Positions 1-11,900 of a stretch of 64,000 bases of DNA are shown in pieces. Made by a program: the position numbers and the translations under genes. The notes below the pieces were generated by a model. That model searched no databases, had not been told where the DNA came from, and saw only the letters and a program-made list of their open reading frames with translations. This stretch comes from Schizochytrium sp. TIO01. Its lineage: Eukaryota > Sar > Bigyra > Thraustochytrida > Thraustochytriidae. Each line of letters begins with the position of its first letter. Within the stretch, counting starts at the first letter, position 1. The stretch lies in contig SMSO01000037.1 in the NCBI GenBank assembly GCA_004764695.1, positions 3,470,337 to 3,534,336 on the forward strand, in the 5' to 3' direction.

Positions 1-1576
1 TCTTGATCTTTCGCTGCGCAGACGGTCTTCCTCTTTGCGGGTCTGCTTGCTCGCTAGCTTGCTCGCTTGCTTGCGTGTTTGATGAGTACGTGTGGTTTGG
101 CGCTTTGGTTTCTCCTCTTGTCCGCTGCACGTGAGAAAAAGAAAAGTAAAGAAAAGAAATATGTTTTTCTCCTCCGTTTCTTCCTGACAAGGCCAGTGAT
201 GATTATTTTTAAAAGCCTTTAAAAAAATATATTATTATATATATATATATACTTTTCTTTAATTGAATATAAATAAAAAGTGTCTCTGCGAATCTCTAAG
301 ACAAGTCCCTTGATTATCATTTTTTTCCAACAATTAATAAAAAATTATTTTTTATTGAAAAAAATAATAATAAATAAAAATACGAACTGTAGAAATCTTT
401 ACTTTAGCCACCGCTCTTCTAAAAAAAGTAGCGCAAGCTCGAATTGAGTAAACGCTAGGATCCAAAGCGAAGTTTCAGAGGTTGCAGCTGTCAATACAGA
501 CCATGGCCTTCCTTTTGAGTACGGCAATCGATCGCTCATAGCAGGAGCCATCCAAGGCAATACGGATGCTTTGTCACCTTTTTTCACCTTTTCATCTCAC
601 CGCGATCAAAAGCGCTTAGTCAAGTAAGTCTGAAGGCCTATTCTATTATGTACACCGCATTTCTAAAGGCGGTTCTGTTCATAATTAGAAACACGCGTTC
701 CTAAAACAGGATCTCTAAACTCACAAGTTCGCGCCCAATCCAAAGGCCAAAGGAATCGATCCAAAGGAATCGCCACGCGATAGTTAGGTACCTGAGGTAC
801 TTGCGTTTGATCTGCCATGGCGTGTATCATCCTCTGATGCTACATTGCCATTGCGCTCTTAATTGCGAGTGTGATCGGGCTCCCTCCTTGACGCAGATAA
901 AGCGCACATCTTGAGGAGAACTAAGCACTGCTTACTTCATCAGCGGAAGCATCGAGCCGTAAGGGATCCATAATGAATAGACAAAGCTCTTCGGAAACGA
1001 GGCCGAGCTCCAAGTTTTATTCTCGCTGCCGATTTGATTAGCTGATTGATTCATCGAGCGAGCGAGCGTTCTTGAAATCCTTGCTTTTGCTTTAGGGCGC
1101 GAGAACCTCCTCATGAGGACGGAGGCGAATTGGCTTTGACGCTTATAGGACAACCGACTGTGATGGTGCACAGAAGAGTCGGAGATTGCCTTCTGCCCTG
1201 CACTCATGACGTTCGTGCAATCCGCCTCCAAGAACGCCATGAAAAGGCGAATAATTCCTCGACTTTTATGTCACGTGAGGATGAATGATTCACCTGTTTT
1301 GGTTTTCGCTCAGTAGGTATGAAAAAAAGAAGATACCTCCATTGAGCCTTTATAGGCGTATGAAATGATGACAGTCATCCGCACGTGGCCAAAGAACCCG
1401 AACGAGGGTAATCGAAAGCCGAAAAGGCAACCAATATCCAAATGAAGGGCCCAAACCATAGGGCTTAGGGCGTACCACAGGCAGGCAGCATCACCCAGCA
1501 ACCAGAGATCCGGAGCCCCGCGTGGAGATGGCTCTCTCCTCAATTACTGACCTTTCATTCATTAATGATTCATTCA

Positions 1577-1697
1577 TTTGTTTGTTTGTTTGTTTGTTTG
1601 TTTGTTTGTTTGCTTGTTTGTTTATTTATTTATTTATTTATTTGTATTTATTTATTTGTTTATTTGTATTTATTTGTATTTATCTGTTTGTTTGTTT
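1577..1697. repeat. TTTG/TTTA tetranucleotide microsatellite
   Basis: About eleven copies of TTTG run into TTTA and mixed TTTG/TTTA units with a few TTTGTA interruptions. The tract is non-coding; the frame through it is only low-complexity Leu/Phe/Cys. Confidence 0.9.
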
Positions 1698-3033
1698 TCG
1701 TTTTCACTTTTCTTATGCGTGCAATAGAATAGAATCGAGATGGACCTTTGAAGTTTTGGCCATCTTTCAAACTCCTGATAATACCACCCTTTAACTCTGT
1801 AACGATGATCCTTCGCGGCTTTGAAGAACCTTTTGCAGATGTGGAGGAGTTATTTTGCTTTGCTTTGCTTTCCTTCTGTGCTGTGAGCGAGGCTTTCCAT
1901 CAGACAGCGAAAGGCTCTTCACGTTCAAGTTTGTTTGTTGGCTCCTTTCATGCGCCAGGAAGCGCAGCGGCGAACCTTGCGAATAAAAACAGGCTCGGAA
2001 AACAGCGACCTCAATTCAAGAGCCTGGACGCACGCTCGAATGCCCAAGAGGAACCGCGGCAGGAGGCTTTCCATGTACTGCCATAGAATCCAATCAGGAG
2101 CGAGCTGTCGGCGAGCTAGTCGGCAAGAAAGTTTGGAGGTGTTGATGATTGATTGTTGAAAAAGTGGGAAACTTTAGGACGATTTCTCTATGTCTTCAAG
2201 GTCTTCTTGGAGTTTGCTTTTTTAATTAAAACTCTATTTCTGTGAACTAGGAAAGTGTATCATACAGGCTATAAGAAGTTTTGTTTATTTTAAGAACACT
2301 TTACTTCCTTTCTGCTCATATAAATAGAATAAATATAGGCACAGTATTTTGTAAATGAAGGAAAGCACAGACGGACCAAGCCCGAGCCGTCTTGCCGCGA
2401 ATCGAGTGAGGATTCGAGTCCTCCAATAACATCCTCAATCTCAGCCTTGATTTCGTAAACCACCAGAGCCTTTTAGAAGAGCATAGATGGATTATGTTTG
2501 TTCGCTGTGCTAAAATTTTTGTTCCACTTTCAATGTCCGCGTAGGCACTATTATGCCTAACTCTTTATACGTCTTTTGGGGGGGTATGACAACTGCTTTT
2601 AAAGTTTTATTATATATTATTTTTAATTATATATATTTGTTTACCATACGAGCTCTGTCAAAAGACAAAATGCGCCGCACTACTAGGCTTCCATTTAGAT
2701 GATACTGTAGTGTGAAAGCCCACTTGAATCACGTGCCGTTTGTTCTCTGCTGAGCGGCTTTTCCCTCTTTTTCCCTCTTTTTCCCTTTTTTTCCCTTTTT
2801 TTTAAAAGTTAGTATGAAATTAAAATAAATGAATAGCTTTCAAACCTGATGGTTGGAAACGCCAATCAAAAGCCGCAACAAAACTTCGATTAGCTTGAGA
2901 TGGTGCAAATTAAGGTCAAAGGAGAGACCTAAGCAACAATTAGAACCAACAGAAGTTGCTCAGCTTGAATATAGGAAAGAAATCAAAGAAAGAACACATC
3001 AAAGTGGAAAGGGTGGTCGAATATTAATAGTAA

Positions 3034-3059
3034 GGTAGGTAGCTAGGTAGGTAGGTACT
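3034..3059. repeat. GGTA short tandem run
   Basis: AGGTAGGTAGCTAGGTAGGT followed by AGGTAC: five GGTA-like units with one GCTA variant. The same AGGTAGGTA core recurs at scattered non-coding places across the window. Confidence 0.8.
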
Positions 3060-5975
3060 ATCTCTCGGCCTTCTTCCTTGCAATAAGCAGTAATCGTTCT
3101 CCGCCTGTTGTGGCTGATTTCCAAAGTTCCCTCATGACCAGATAACCATCTGTGACCCGTTTAATTCCACGGTGTTGACGACACCTTCCTCGGTTGTCGC
3201 CCAAAGTTGTGGACCAGAGCCACGATGACATCGAATTCAGAGGGCCAAAGGCACAGTCTTCCGCTTGAAGCAATAACTTGCGCATTCACGTGTTGTTCTA
3301 TTCTTCAATTCTGAGCTTTCTTTTCTTTTATCCTCTTTTTCTTTCCCTTCCCAACTCCTTTTATCGTTCTTTTTCTTTCTCCTTCCTTTTCGAACCGATT
3401 CCGAGTTTCGGCATTCCTCTTTTCGGTCATAATGTGGGTAGATTGTCGATACGTACTGTGATATACATCTCTATGCATTGCTCGCTCGCTTACCTGCTGC
3501 AGCTCCAACTACTCGTAAGCAAATACTCCGCAAAACTATCGAAGACTCAGGGTCTCCAAGCGCCGCGCTTTTCAGAAGCATCGCCCGTCGTGAAAAGCTT
3601 TCAAGTCTCGAAGGGCTCATGATGTCCGCACGTGCAGCTCTTGAGGCAAGTGCCTACGCCCTTATACAATGAGCGCGTGAAATGAGACAATGAGGCAACT
3701 CGGAGATGGACAGATAGTTGAGGATGTCAGAATTGCAGATCTGCGCTTTGGTCACAGCGACGACCTGGGCTCGACTGGTTGCCGTGGAGCTGAGTTGCCG
3801 CAGCAGTTTGGTTGAGGCACGGGCAGTGTCAGAATGTTTGTCTGCAGAAGTTTTGGATTCTGATAAGGTTGAGGCAAAATGGGATTGCAGGAAGAGATTC
3901 CTTAACGGATTGATCGAAGGGCCGAGCGAGCTCAACGTACCTGCACGGATTTGATTGCACCGCCGCCATCACCGTGATATATATTCTCGCTTGCTTGTTT
4001 AGCAAACCCGAAGGATTGCTCGGGCCTCGAGAGTTGTAAATTCTGGGAACTGTAAAATCTCTAGAAGGCCTGGCAAAGCCTTGGACTTCTCGCAACGACG
4101 CAGAATTCCAAAGCCAATTGGGCAGAGAATGCCGAGGAAGGGTGCACAGTTGTCGAGTGCTGAAGGCATGAGATAGAGCCTATGGGCAAGAAAGTAGTTT
4201 TCTTTTGTGCCGACCACACATCTTCGCGGCGTACGAATTGCGAGCTCAGCGAGGGAATAAATAAACCATCGGCCGAGCGCACTGCATCGTACACGACGAC
4301 GACCTCGAGCACTCAACGGACTCGAGCCCAGTTTCGAGCCCAGCCAGCTATGCACATTGCGGGACAGCGGAACTTTAACTCGTACTCCATAGCGATAACC
4401 TGCACAGTTTGGCCAACGTGAACGTGAGCAACCTTGAGCAGTGGCGGTGCGATAGCTGCAGAGCAGATAATTGCGCTGAGCGGTAGGTGGCTCTGGAGAA
4501 TTTGCTCGTTGAAGTTGCTGTCTTCGTCCTCGGGTTTCTTTTATCATCGTCAGGGAGGCGAGTTTCTTGTGATCTGGGGCACCGATATTCGAGGTAAAGC
4601 GAGTGCAGCAAAGTCTGTGTACAAACGAGCTCGCATGCCACCTGGCCGAGATCAACGAACTTGGGTAGGCTGGTCTGAGCGGAGGCGATCAAGGACGATT
4701 CATCTGTGCGATCGCCGAACGATGAAATGCGCAGAGATGAGCTCGCCGATGAGCGAGAACGGCACTTCAGGCAAAATCTGCTGGCAAGGACAACTTTTAT
4801 TTTGTTGCAGAACATATCTCTTCCTTTTTTATATATTAGTTTTACATTTATTTTTGTTTTATTTCAATGTTTTTCATTACCTGTTTTAGTACAAAGTTTC
4901 AAGTTATAAGCCTTCCGTATTACAGTAACAAAGGGATTCTGCTTTTTTTCTTTTCTTTTTCCCCCCTTAATAATTTAAATTAAAAATTAGAATAATAAAG
5001 AACCAATAACAGTAGCCAGCTGAAATCCTCTATTAGGACGAATGAGAATTGAAGAGCAAAGAATTGCACAAACACTGTCGAGCAACCTAATAGAGGCGCA
5101 AAACGCATACATCAATGAAAGACACTCAGCTTTAATATTGGCAGTCTTTATGCACTCTGGCAAGAGCTAACCTATGATCTATTTTTCTTTCTTGATCGTG
5201 AAAAAGGCAGGGTAGGATAGGTAAACTTTTTGTGTTAAAGACGGTAGAATTAGTTGGGTCTTACTACTGATCAGATTCACGTAAGTATTGAAATATTCTA
5301 ATGACAATGTTGATTCAGTCGTCGTGCTTGAGATGAGAGCGCAACCTTCAAGTTGGTCAGTTGGACGTAGAAGGACCAATCGAACGGGCAACTGCTTTAT
5401 CTAGGGTTGGCAGCTAAAACAGCCATACTACCTATTATTGACAGCCCGATGATTCAGAAATGTACCCCTACATGAAATCGCGCCAGCACTAATTTTAAGA
5501 GACAACAAGATTATAGGCAATTGTTGAAAATCTAACCTCTCAGTGAGAATAGGTTTCATTGAAACATGGCAGCTCTAGCTGTCTTTTCAATATACATGCA
5601 TGCATTCGATGCCAACCCTGCAATGTATCATTGGTCGCAATTATCCATCCCTTAGGACCTATCTCACTATGTAATTGCAATGTAAAGTTCTGTTTTTGCG
5701 GATTTTCCCTACTAGTACCTAGCGATTCATTTCTTGGAAAAAAAAAAAATCCGTGGAAGAGTCATATAGATAATATTAACCATCAACTTAGTCAGGACTT
5801 TAAACATGAACAAGCACGTAATACAGGGCAGCCCATCTGTCTTTCTACCTGAGCATTAAGTTGCATTCACGATGGCCTTACCACACAGTGAGGTAATGGA
5901 ATTGGGAAAGTCTCACAGAATAAAAACTCACTCTTAATTTGCTTACATGACAAAAAAATCTACTTTTGCATCTAT

Positions 5976-8900
5976 TCAAAGATCCAAATCTTCGTCTTCC
6001 CAACCAGATTGATTGGCCAAATTACTATTGTCATTGTCTCCACGTTCACCACTTTCTTGATCTCCTGCACTTTGGGCAGAAGCTTCACGATGCAACTCGT
6101 GCTCTTGCATAAAGCTAGCTACAAGGTTAGGTGATACTTCTGCTGAGGACTCTTGGTGAGAAGACTCAGCCAGCCGTTCAAAATCTGTAGTATCATACGG
6201 CAGTTGTCCAGATTGCGTGCGGTGTGGCCTAGCAGCTTGAGATCTTGTGACATCACCGCCCAGGTTTCTACCTTGCTCAGAAGCTGAATGCAAAAACTCA
6301 CGTGTTTCTTCATGCCCGTTCGATTCAGCTTCCCCCAAAGGGACTCCAAATGTAGAGATTTCATAGTCTGAGCCATCAGAGTCAAGGTCATCATTAAGGC
6401 CCCATGCGTCACCTGGATCTGCCTCATTTACAACAACATCATGTACACTTTGCTCCAAGCCTCCGCGTTGTCGTGTGTTGGCAAAGGTTTGTTCTCCTGC
6501 GTCGACAAGATCATTTGAGTTTTCCAATTGCTCCAATCCGTTCAATTCTTCACCTGTAGAGCCACCAGCCCTAACTGTCAGCGTGCCACCAAAATCGCTG
6601 GTCTCCTGCGCACCATCTTCTGCAGTACTAGATGAGTTTCTTGCCTCAACTCCTTCAACAGCAGAATTCTCAGTATTATCCGCTGCTATACTGTTTGAGG
6701 CATTAATAGCAGCTGCTTCAGCATCATCGTCGCTATAGTTGACATTTCCGCCACCATACGTTGCGAACGGAGAACTTGCAGACCCTTCCCCGGCATTAAA
6801 ATGTTCTCTGAGTTGTTGACGTGCGTGCACACTCAAAAGCCGTGGGGACCCAAAGTCGCCTGACTCTGCTGGCTCTCCTGCTGTTGTTGTACTATGCGCC
6901 TCTTCAGCATCATCTTCACCTCCGTAATTGTCGGTTAGAGTCCCAATTTCCGAAACTGGATCATGCTCTTCAAAGGCAACACCGCCCTCATGTTGCCGTT
7001 GTTCAAGCTCCATTCCAGCCTCTACGCCAGCAGACTGATGGATATCATCCTCGTGCACTTCATCGTGTGCAACATCTTCTCTTGCAAGACGAGCTTCATT
7101 GGTATCACCATTTTCATCGGCAACAATAGTACCGAGCTCCCTTACTTCCTCGGAAGTTCGATCAAGATTGGACTCGCTAGAACTGTGTTCTTCATCCGCA
7201 TTCTCATCTTCAAAAAATCCTTGTCTTCGCTCTTCAAAAGTCACTTCAGATGCATTATGGTCAGCTCCCCCATGAGCTCCTCCAGCATTTGTAGATGTTA
7301 CGCGGTGCTGTATTTCGCTAGACTCAAGCCCCCCATCATGATCAGTACTGGCTACATGTTGGTGCTCTTGGAATGAAGATGCCGTGCCTTCACCTGCAAG
7401 GTCCTCCTGAGATGAATTGGAGTGCCCAGTAGCACCTTCGGCTGGTGATGAGTGATCTGCGCTCGAAGGACTTGGGAAGTCTTGGCTTAAATCTATTCCT
7501 TCCAAACCTCTAGCAAGACGATCCATTGTGCTAGCGTTGCCACCAATTGCTAAATCATCGATATCACCAGAAGCGTTGGCTCCATTCTCAGCAGACGGAG
7601 CACCATGCATGGTTTCGGCAGGGAAGCTATGGTATTCTACATCACGACCAGTACTGATTTCTGCCTCACTTGAAGGCATCTGCCTAACTGTTACACTGGC
7701 ATGGCTCGAGCGGGAACTGACCGAACCTGCATCAATATCGCTCTCATTGTCCTGCCAGCCGCTACTTTCCCCTGTGATTGCTGTCTGTACAAGGCCGTCC
7801 GAAAGATCACTGGTCGAATGGCGTGTAACCCCTCTAGATGTATCATCACGCAGAAAGGTCACAGCAGGAGCGTCTGTGGAACTGACTTGGACACTGTCGG
7901 CATCAATAGCATCCACGTCACCCAAACTACTCTGGTCTTCCCAAGCTCTTTCAGACTTTTTGGAATCTTTCAAAGACTCATCATCCGGCTGGAAAACCTC
8001 AGCTTGCTTTGCATCATTATTTGTTGCTTTCATTGTATCACAATTTTCAGCATCTCCGTCTATGTCGCCCAAACTACTCTGGTCTTCCCAGCCTCCTTCA
8101 ACACCTGTGCTTTCTTTCAATAGATCATCATCTTGCTCGAATAACTCACCTTCATATGTGGTGTCATTCGATGCTTCTTGGGAGGTACCATCAACCACAG
8201 CATCCTCTTCGTCAATATCGCCTAGACTACTCTGATCGTCCCAGCCTCCTTTGGAAATTTGGCGATCTTTTAAAGCTTCGCAACCTTGATCAAACAAGCC
8301 GCTTTCATTAACATCAGTGGATGGTGCTTCTTTAGGGTTGCATGAATCATCTGCATTATCGGCGATAGTATTCAAACTGTTTTGATTGTTCCCAAATTCT
8401 TCACAATCTTCCACTTTCTTAACAGGTTCTTCACCTTCATCTGACAAGCCGATATATCCTTCATCCTCGACCATTGATCTCATTTGATGATTTGAAACAA
8501 TAGTGACCGATGAAAGTGGAGGTTCAGGACCTTCAGCATTTGAAACTGAGTCATCAAATGAAGATTTCGATACCTCAGAGACCTCACCCGAAGCATGAAC
8601 AGGTGGATATGACACGTTCAATGAACTGATTTCTTTGGCCGCCTCGGAAGCTTCTTTATCATCAATGTCTTTTGCTACTTGAACTTCAGCATTCGCTTCA
8701 TCGCATTTTTTTTGTTCGCATGAAAGTTTTGTTATGCCGTCGTGCTCTTCATTTTCGTGAATGACCTCGGATTGATGAAAGGCATCCTCTTCCTCTTCTT
8801 GTTCTTCTTGTTTCCCTAGTCCAACAAATTTTGCAAGGCTATTTTTGTGTTCATCATCGCCTTGGATGCTACTTGTTTCGGCTGGTTTGTCCTTTGGCTC

Positions 8901-11900
8901 CTCGTGCTCCAAACATCCCGTAACTCCACTCTGAAAAGAGGTTGTAATGAAATCTTGGATTGCATTTTCAGCTGGGTTTTGCTCATTTTCACTATTTTGA
9001 GCCACGGCAGCGTCATGGTCATTACTAAAAAGTGCTACTTGTCCAGCTTCAACAGCCTCTTCAACAGATGATACAGTTAGTTCTTTTTCTGAAAGCTTCG
9101 AATCAATATCTGCATGAAAGTCATGTTGATCGCTTTCCCATCCTGGCTCCTTATCGGATGAATATTCATCAGCTGTGTCGTTACTATATGGTTCTTCTTC
9201 CCTGTTAATCTTATCACTGTCATCTACGACTTCTACTTCTTCTGACAATTCGGGATCTTCTCTCCCAAAATTGAGATCATCACTTTCGTCTTCCCAACTG
9301 CTACTATTGAGAGCCACCTGCAAATCAGATTCTGTATAGGATTCCTTCTGACCAGAGAATTCCAGAAGCTCATCAATGTCCACTTCTGAGTCTTCCGCAG
9401 TATTCTCTGAAGAGATATTTGCAGGGGGGTAAATGGGAAAGCTCTTTTGATTTCCACTCTCTGAGGTGAAGTGAGCATTGTCTGTGTCATCTTCATCGCT
9501 ACCATCGTCAACCCAATCTGCTGAGAGCATTGAAGATAATCGGGACGCTTGATCAACGTGCAACGCTTCTCCCTCTTTGTGGCCTTCATCTTGAAGGCTA
9601 CTTTCATACATTCCACTAGCCTCCTGGTCGAACTCTACATCATCTGCATCATCATCGTCTACCCAGCCAGCTCCCCCAAGTGGGGCTAAAGCCTGAGCTC
9701 CTGTAGACATTAGACTTTGTGCAGAATCATCATTGGGACCCGAATAGATTTTCTCAACAACATCTAAATCATCCTCTCCCTTACTAGCCCAGCCTGTGGC
9801 ATCACTTGAGGTCGATGTTTGAGCAGCGAGGTTTGACACGGTCTTAGATTCACCAACCTCAAATGTTGGGACATCACTTTCCATGTGAGAAGTTTCCTTG
9901 CCTTCACTATTATTAACACAACGTGTTAACGAACTTCCTGGGTATTTGCCAATTTGTTCACCGCCAGCTTCATTGGTTTCTAGTATCTGATCTTGCGAGC
10001 GAGAAATAAGATCGTCCTGAAGGCATAAGTCATCGTTGGATGATTTAGGCTCTTCGATGCTAAGGTCGGCATCCTCTTTTTGGGGCCTACCATTTGCAAT
10101 AATCGACGCAGATGAGTGCACCATTGAGTCTCCAGCGCCTTCTTTGGAGAAGTCCATGACGACAGACGAGCCATTCATATCGAAGTCTGATTCATCATCA
10201 ACGACATTGCTGGCCTGGCCTTCTTCTGTAACAGGGGGGTCATCATTAGGTGCCATGTTCGTCTTAAAGTCTTTGGCAACATTAAAATTGACATTTTGCT
10301 GCCCAGAAGCTACTAGCTTTAACGTTTCCATATCAGTTTGCGATGGCGACGAAATTGCCTCCGGCCTAAGCGAGCTCTCCCCAGCTTCGCTAAAGTCCAA
10401 ATCTGAGCCATCTTCGTCACCATTAGGCCAACCTGAAGTTGTACTCGGTAAGTAATCCTCAACAACGGCACCATCCATGGTTGTTTGGATACATTTCTTT
10501 TCTGTGGTTGTCTCGTCATCATTATTACCATCTAAACGGAGCTTGTTATCATGGACACTTCTCTTATCTTCGAGATAGTTGCCTTCGATTGAATTTGGTA
10601 TCTGATCTTGATGTTCAGAAAAAGTGTGACTAGTATGTGAAGTTAAACAATTCGATACGTCTCCACCAGAGCTTGCATCCTCGTCCTCATCCTGATCGCA
10701 GCCAGAACTAGTACCAATGACTCTTGAGGCCTGAACAGAGTCGACCGTAGCTCTTTGATTCAAAGATTCTCCTGCAGAGCCCTTATCATCTTCTTCAAAA
10801 CTTAGATCCTCGTCCTCGTCTTCGCCCCAACCAGGACCAGTACCAGTACCTGCATCTGTTGAGGCTTGGGTAGGATCTCGCATTGCACTTGGATTCAAAG
10901 ATTCTCCTGCTGAGCCCTTATCATCTTCTTCAAAGTTTAAATCCTCGTCCTCGTCTTCGCCCCAACCAGGACCAGTACCAGTACCTGCATCTGTTGAGGC
11001 TTGGGTAGGATCTCGCATTACACTTTGATTCAAAGATTCTCCTGCAGAGCCCTTATCATCTTCTTCAAAGCTTAAATCCTCGTCCTCGTCTTCGCCCCAA
11101 CCAGGACCAGTACCAGTACCAGTACCGGTACCTGCATCTGTTGAGGCTTGGGCAGGGTCCCGCATTGCACTTTGAAGCAAAGATTCTCCTGTTGAAGCCT
11201 TATTATCTTCTTCAAAGCTTAAATCCTCGTCCTCGTCTTCGCCCCAACCAGGACCAGTACCAGTACCAGTACCGGTACCTGCATCTGTTGAGGCTTGGGC
11301 AGGGTCCCGCATTGCACTTTGAAGCAAAGATTCTCCTGTTGAAGCCTTATTATCTTCTTCAAAGCTTAAATCCTCGTCCTCGTCTTCGCCCCAACCAGGA
11401 CCAGTACCAGTACCAGTACCGGTACCTGCATCTGTTGAGGCTTGGGCAGGGTCCCGCATTGCACTTTGAAGCAAAGATTCTCCTGTTGAAGCCTTATCGT
11501 CTTCTTCAAAACTTAGATCCTCGTCCTCGTCTTCGCCCCAACCAGGACCAGTACCAGTACCTGCATCTGTTGAGGCTTGGGTAGGATCTCGCATTGCACT
11601 TTGAAGCAAAGATTCTCCTGCCAAGCCCTTATCATCTTCTTCAAAGCTTAAATCCTCGTCCTCGTCTTCGCCCCAACCAGGACCAGTACCAGTACCAGTA
11701 CCGGTACCTGCATCTGTTGAGGCTTGGGCAGGGTCCCGCATTGCACTTTGAAGCAAAGATTCTCCTGTTGAAGCCTTATCGTCTTCTTCAAAACTTAGAT
11801 CCTCGTCCTCGTCTTCGCCCCAACCAGGACCAGTACCAGTACCTGCATCTGTTGAGGCGTGGGCAGGATCTCGCATTAAACTTGGATTCAAAGATTCTCC

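Larger units (their letters stand above)
1..5975. other. Gene-poor AT-rich block with simple repeats
   Basis: No reading frame here combines an ATG, reasonable length and a recognisable domain. Visible content: a GCTT/GCTC-rich stretch near 47-76, AT-rich DNA at 190-390, a TTTG/TTTA microsatellite at 1577-1697, a GGTA run at 3034-3059, and pyrimidine-rich DNA at 2760-2802 and 3300-3400. Between about 3478 and 4900 the DNA is less AT-rich and several overlapping frames on both strands stay open for 60-220 codons. They overlap one another and most lack an ATG. One ATG frame at 3724-3954 (+) gives 76 residues without a recognisable domain. I cannot call a gene. Confidence 0.6.

Noticed and set aside
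2395-2425. tRNA-like T-arm (GAGGATTCGAGTCCTC)
   Set aside because: The stem-loop has a 6-base loop if perfectly paired, and no matching acceptor or anticodon arms are found upstream.
3999-4889. Frames of 140-220 codons on both strands
   Set aside because: They overlap each other, some start only at TTG, and none shows a domain.
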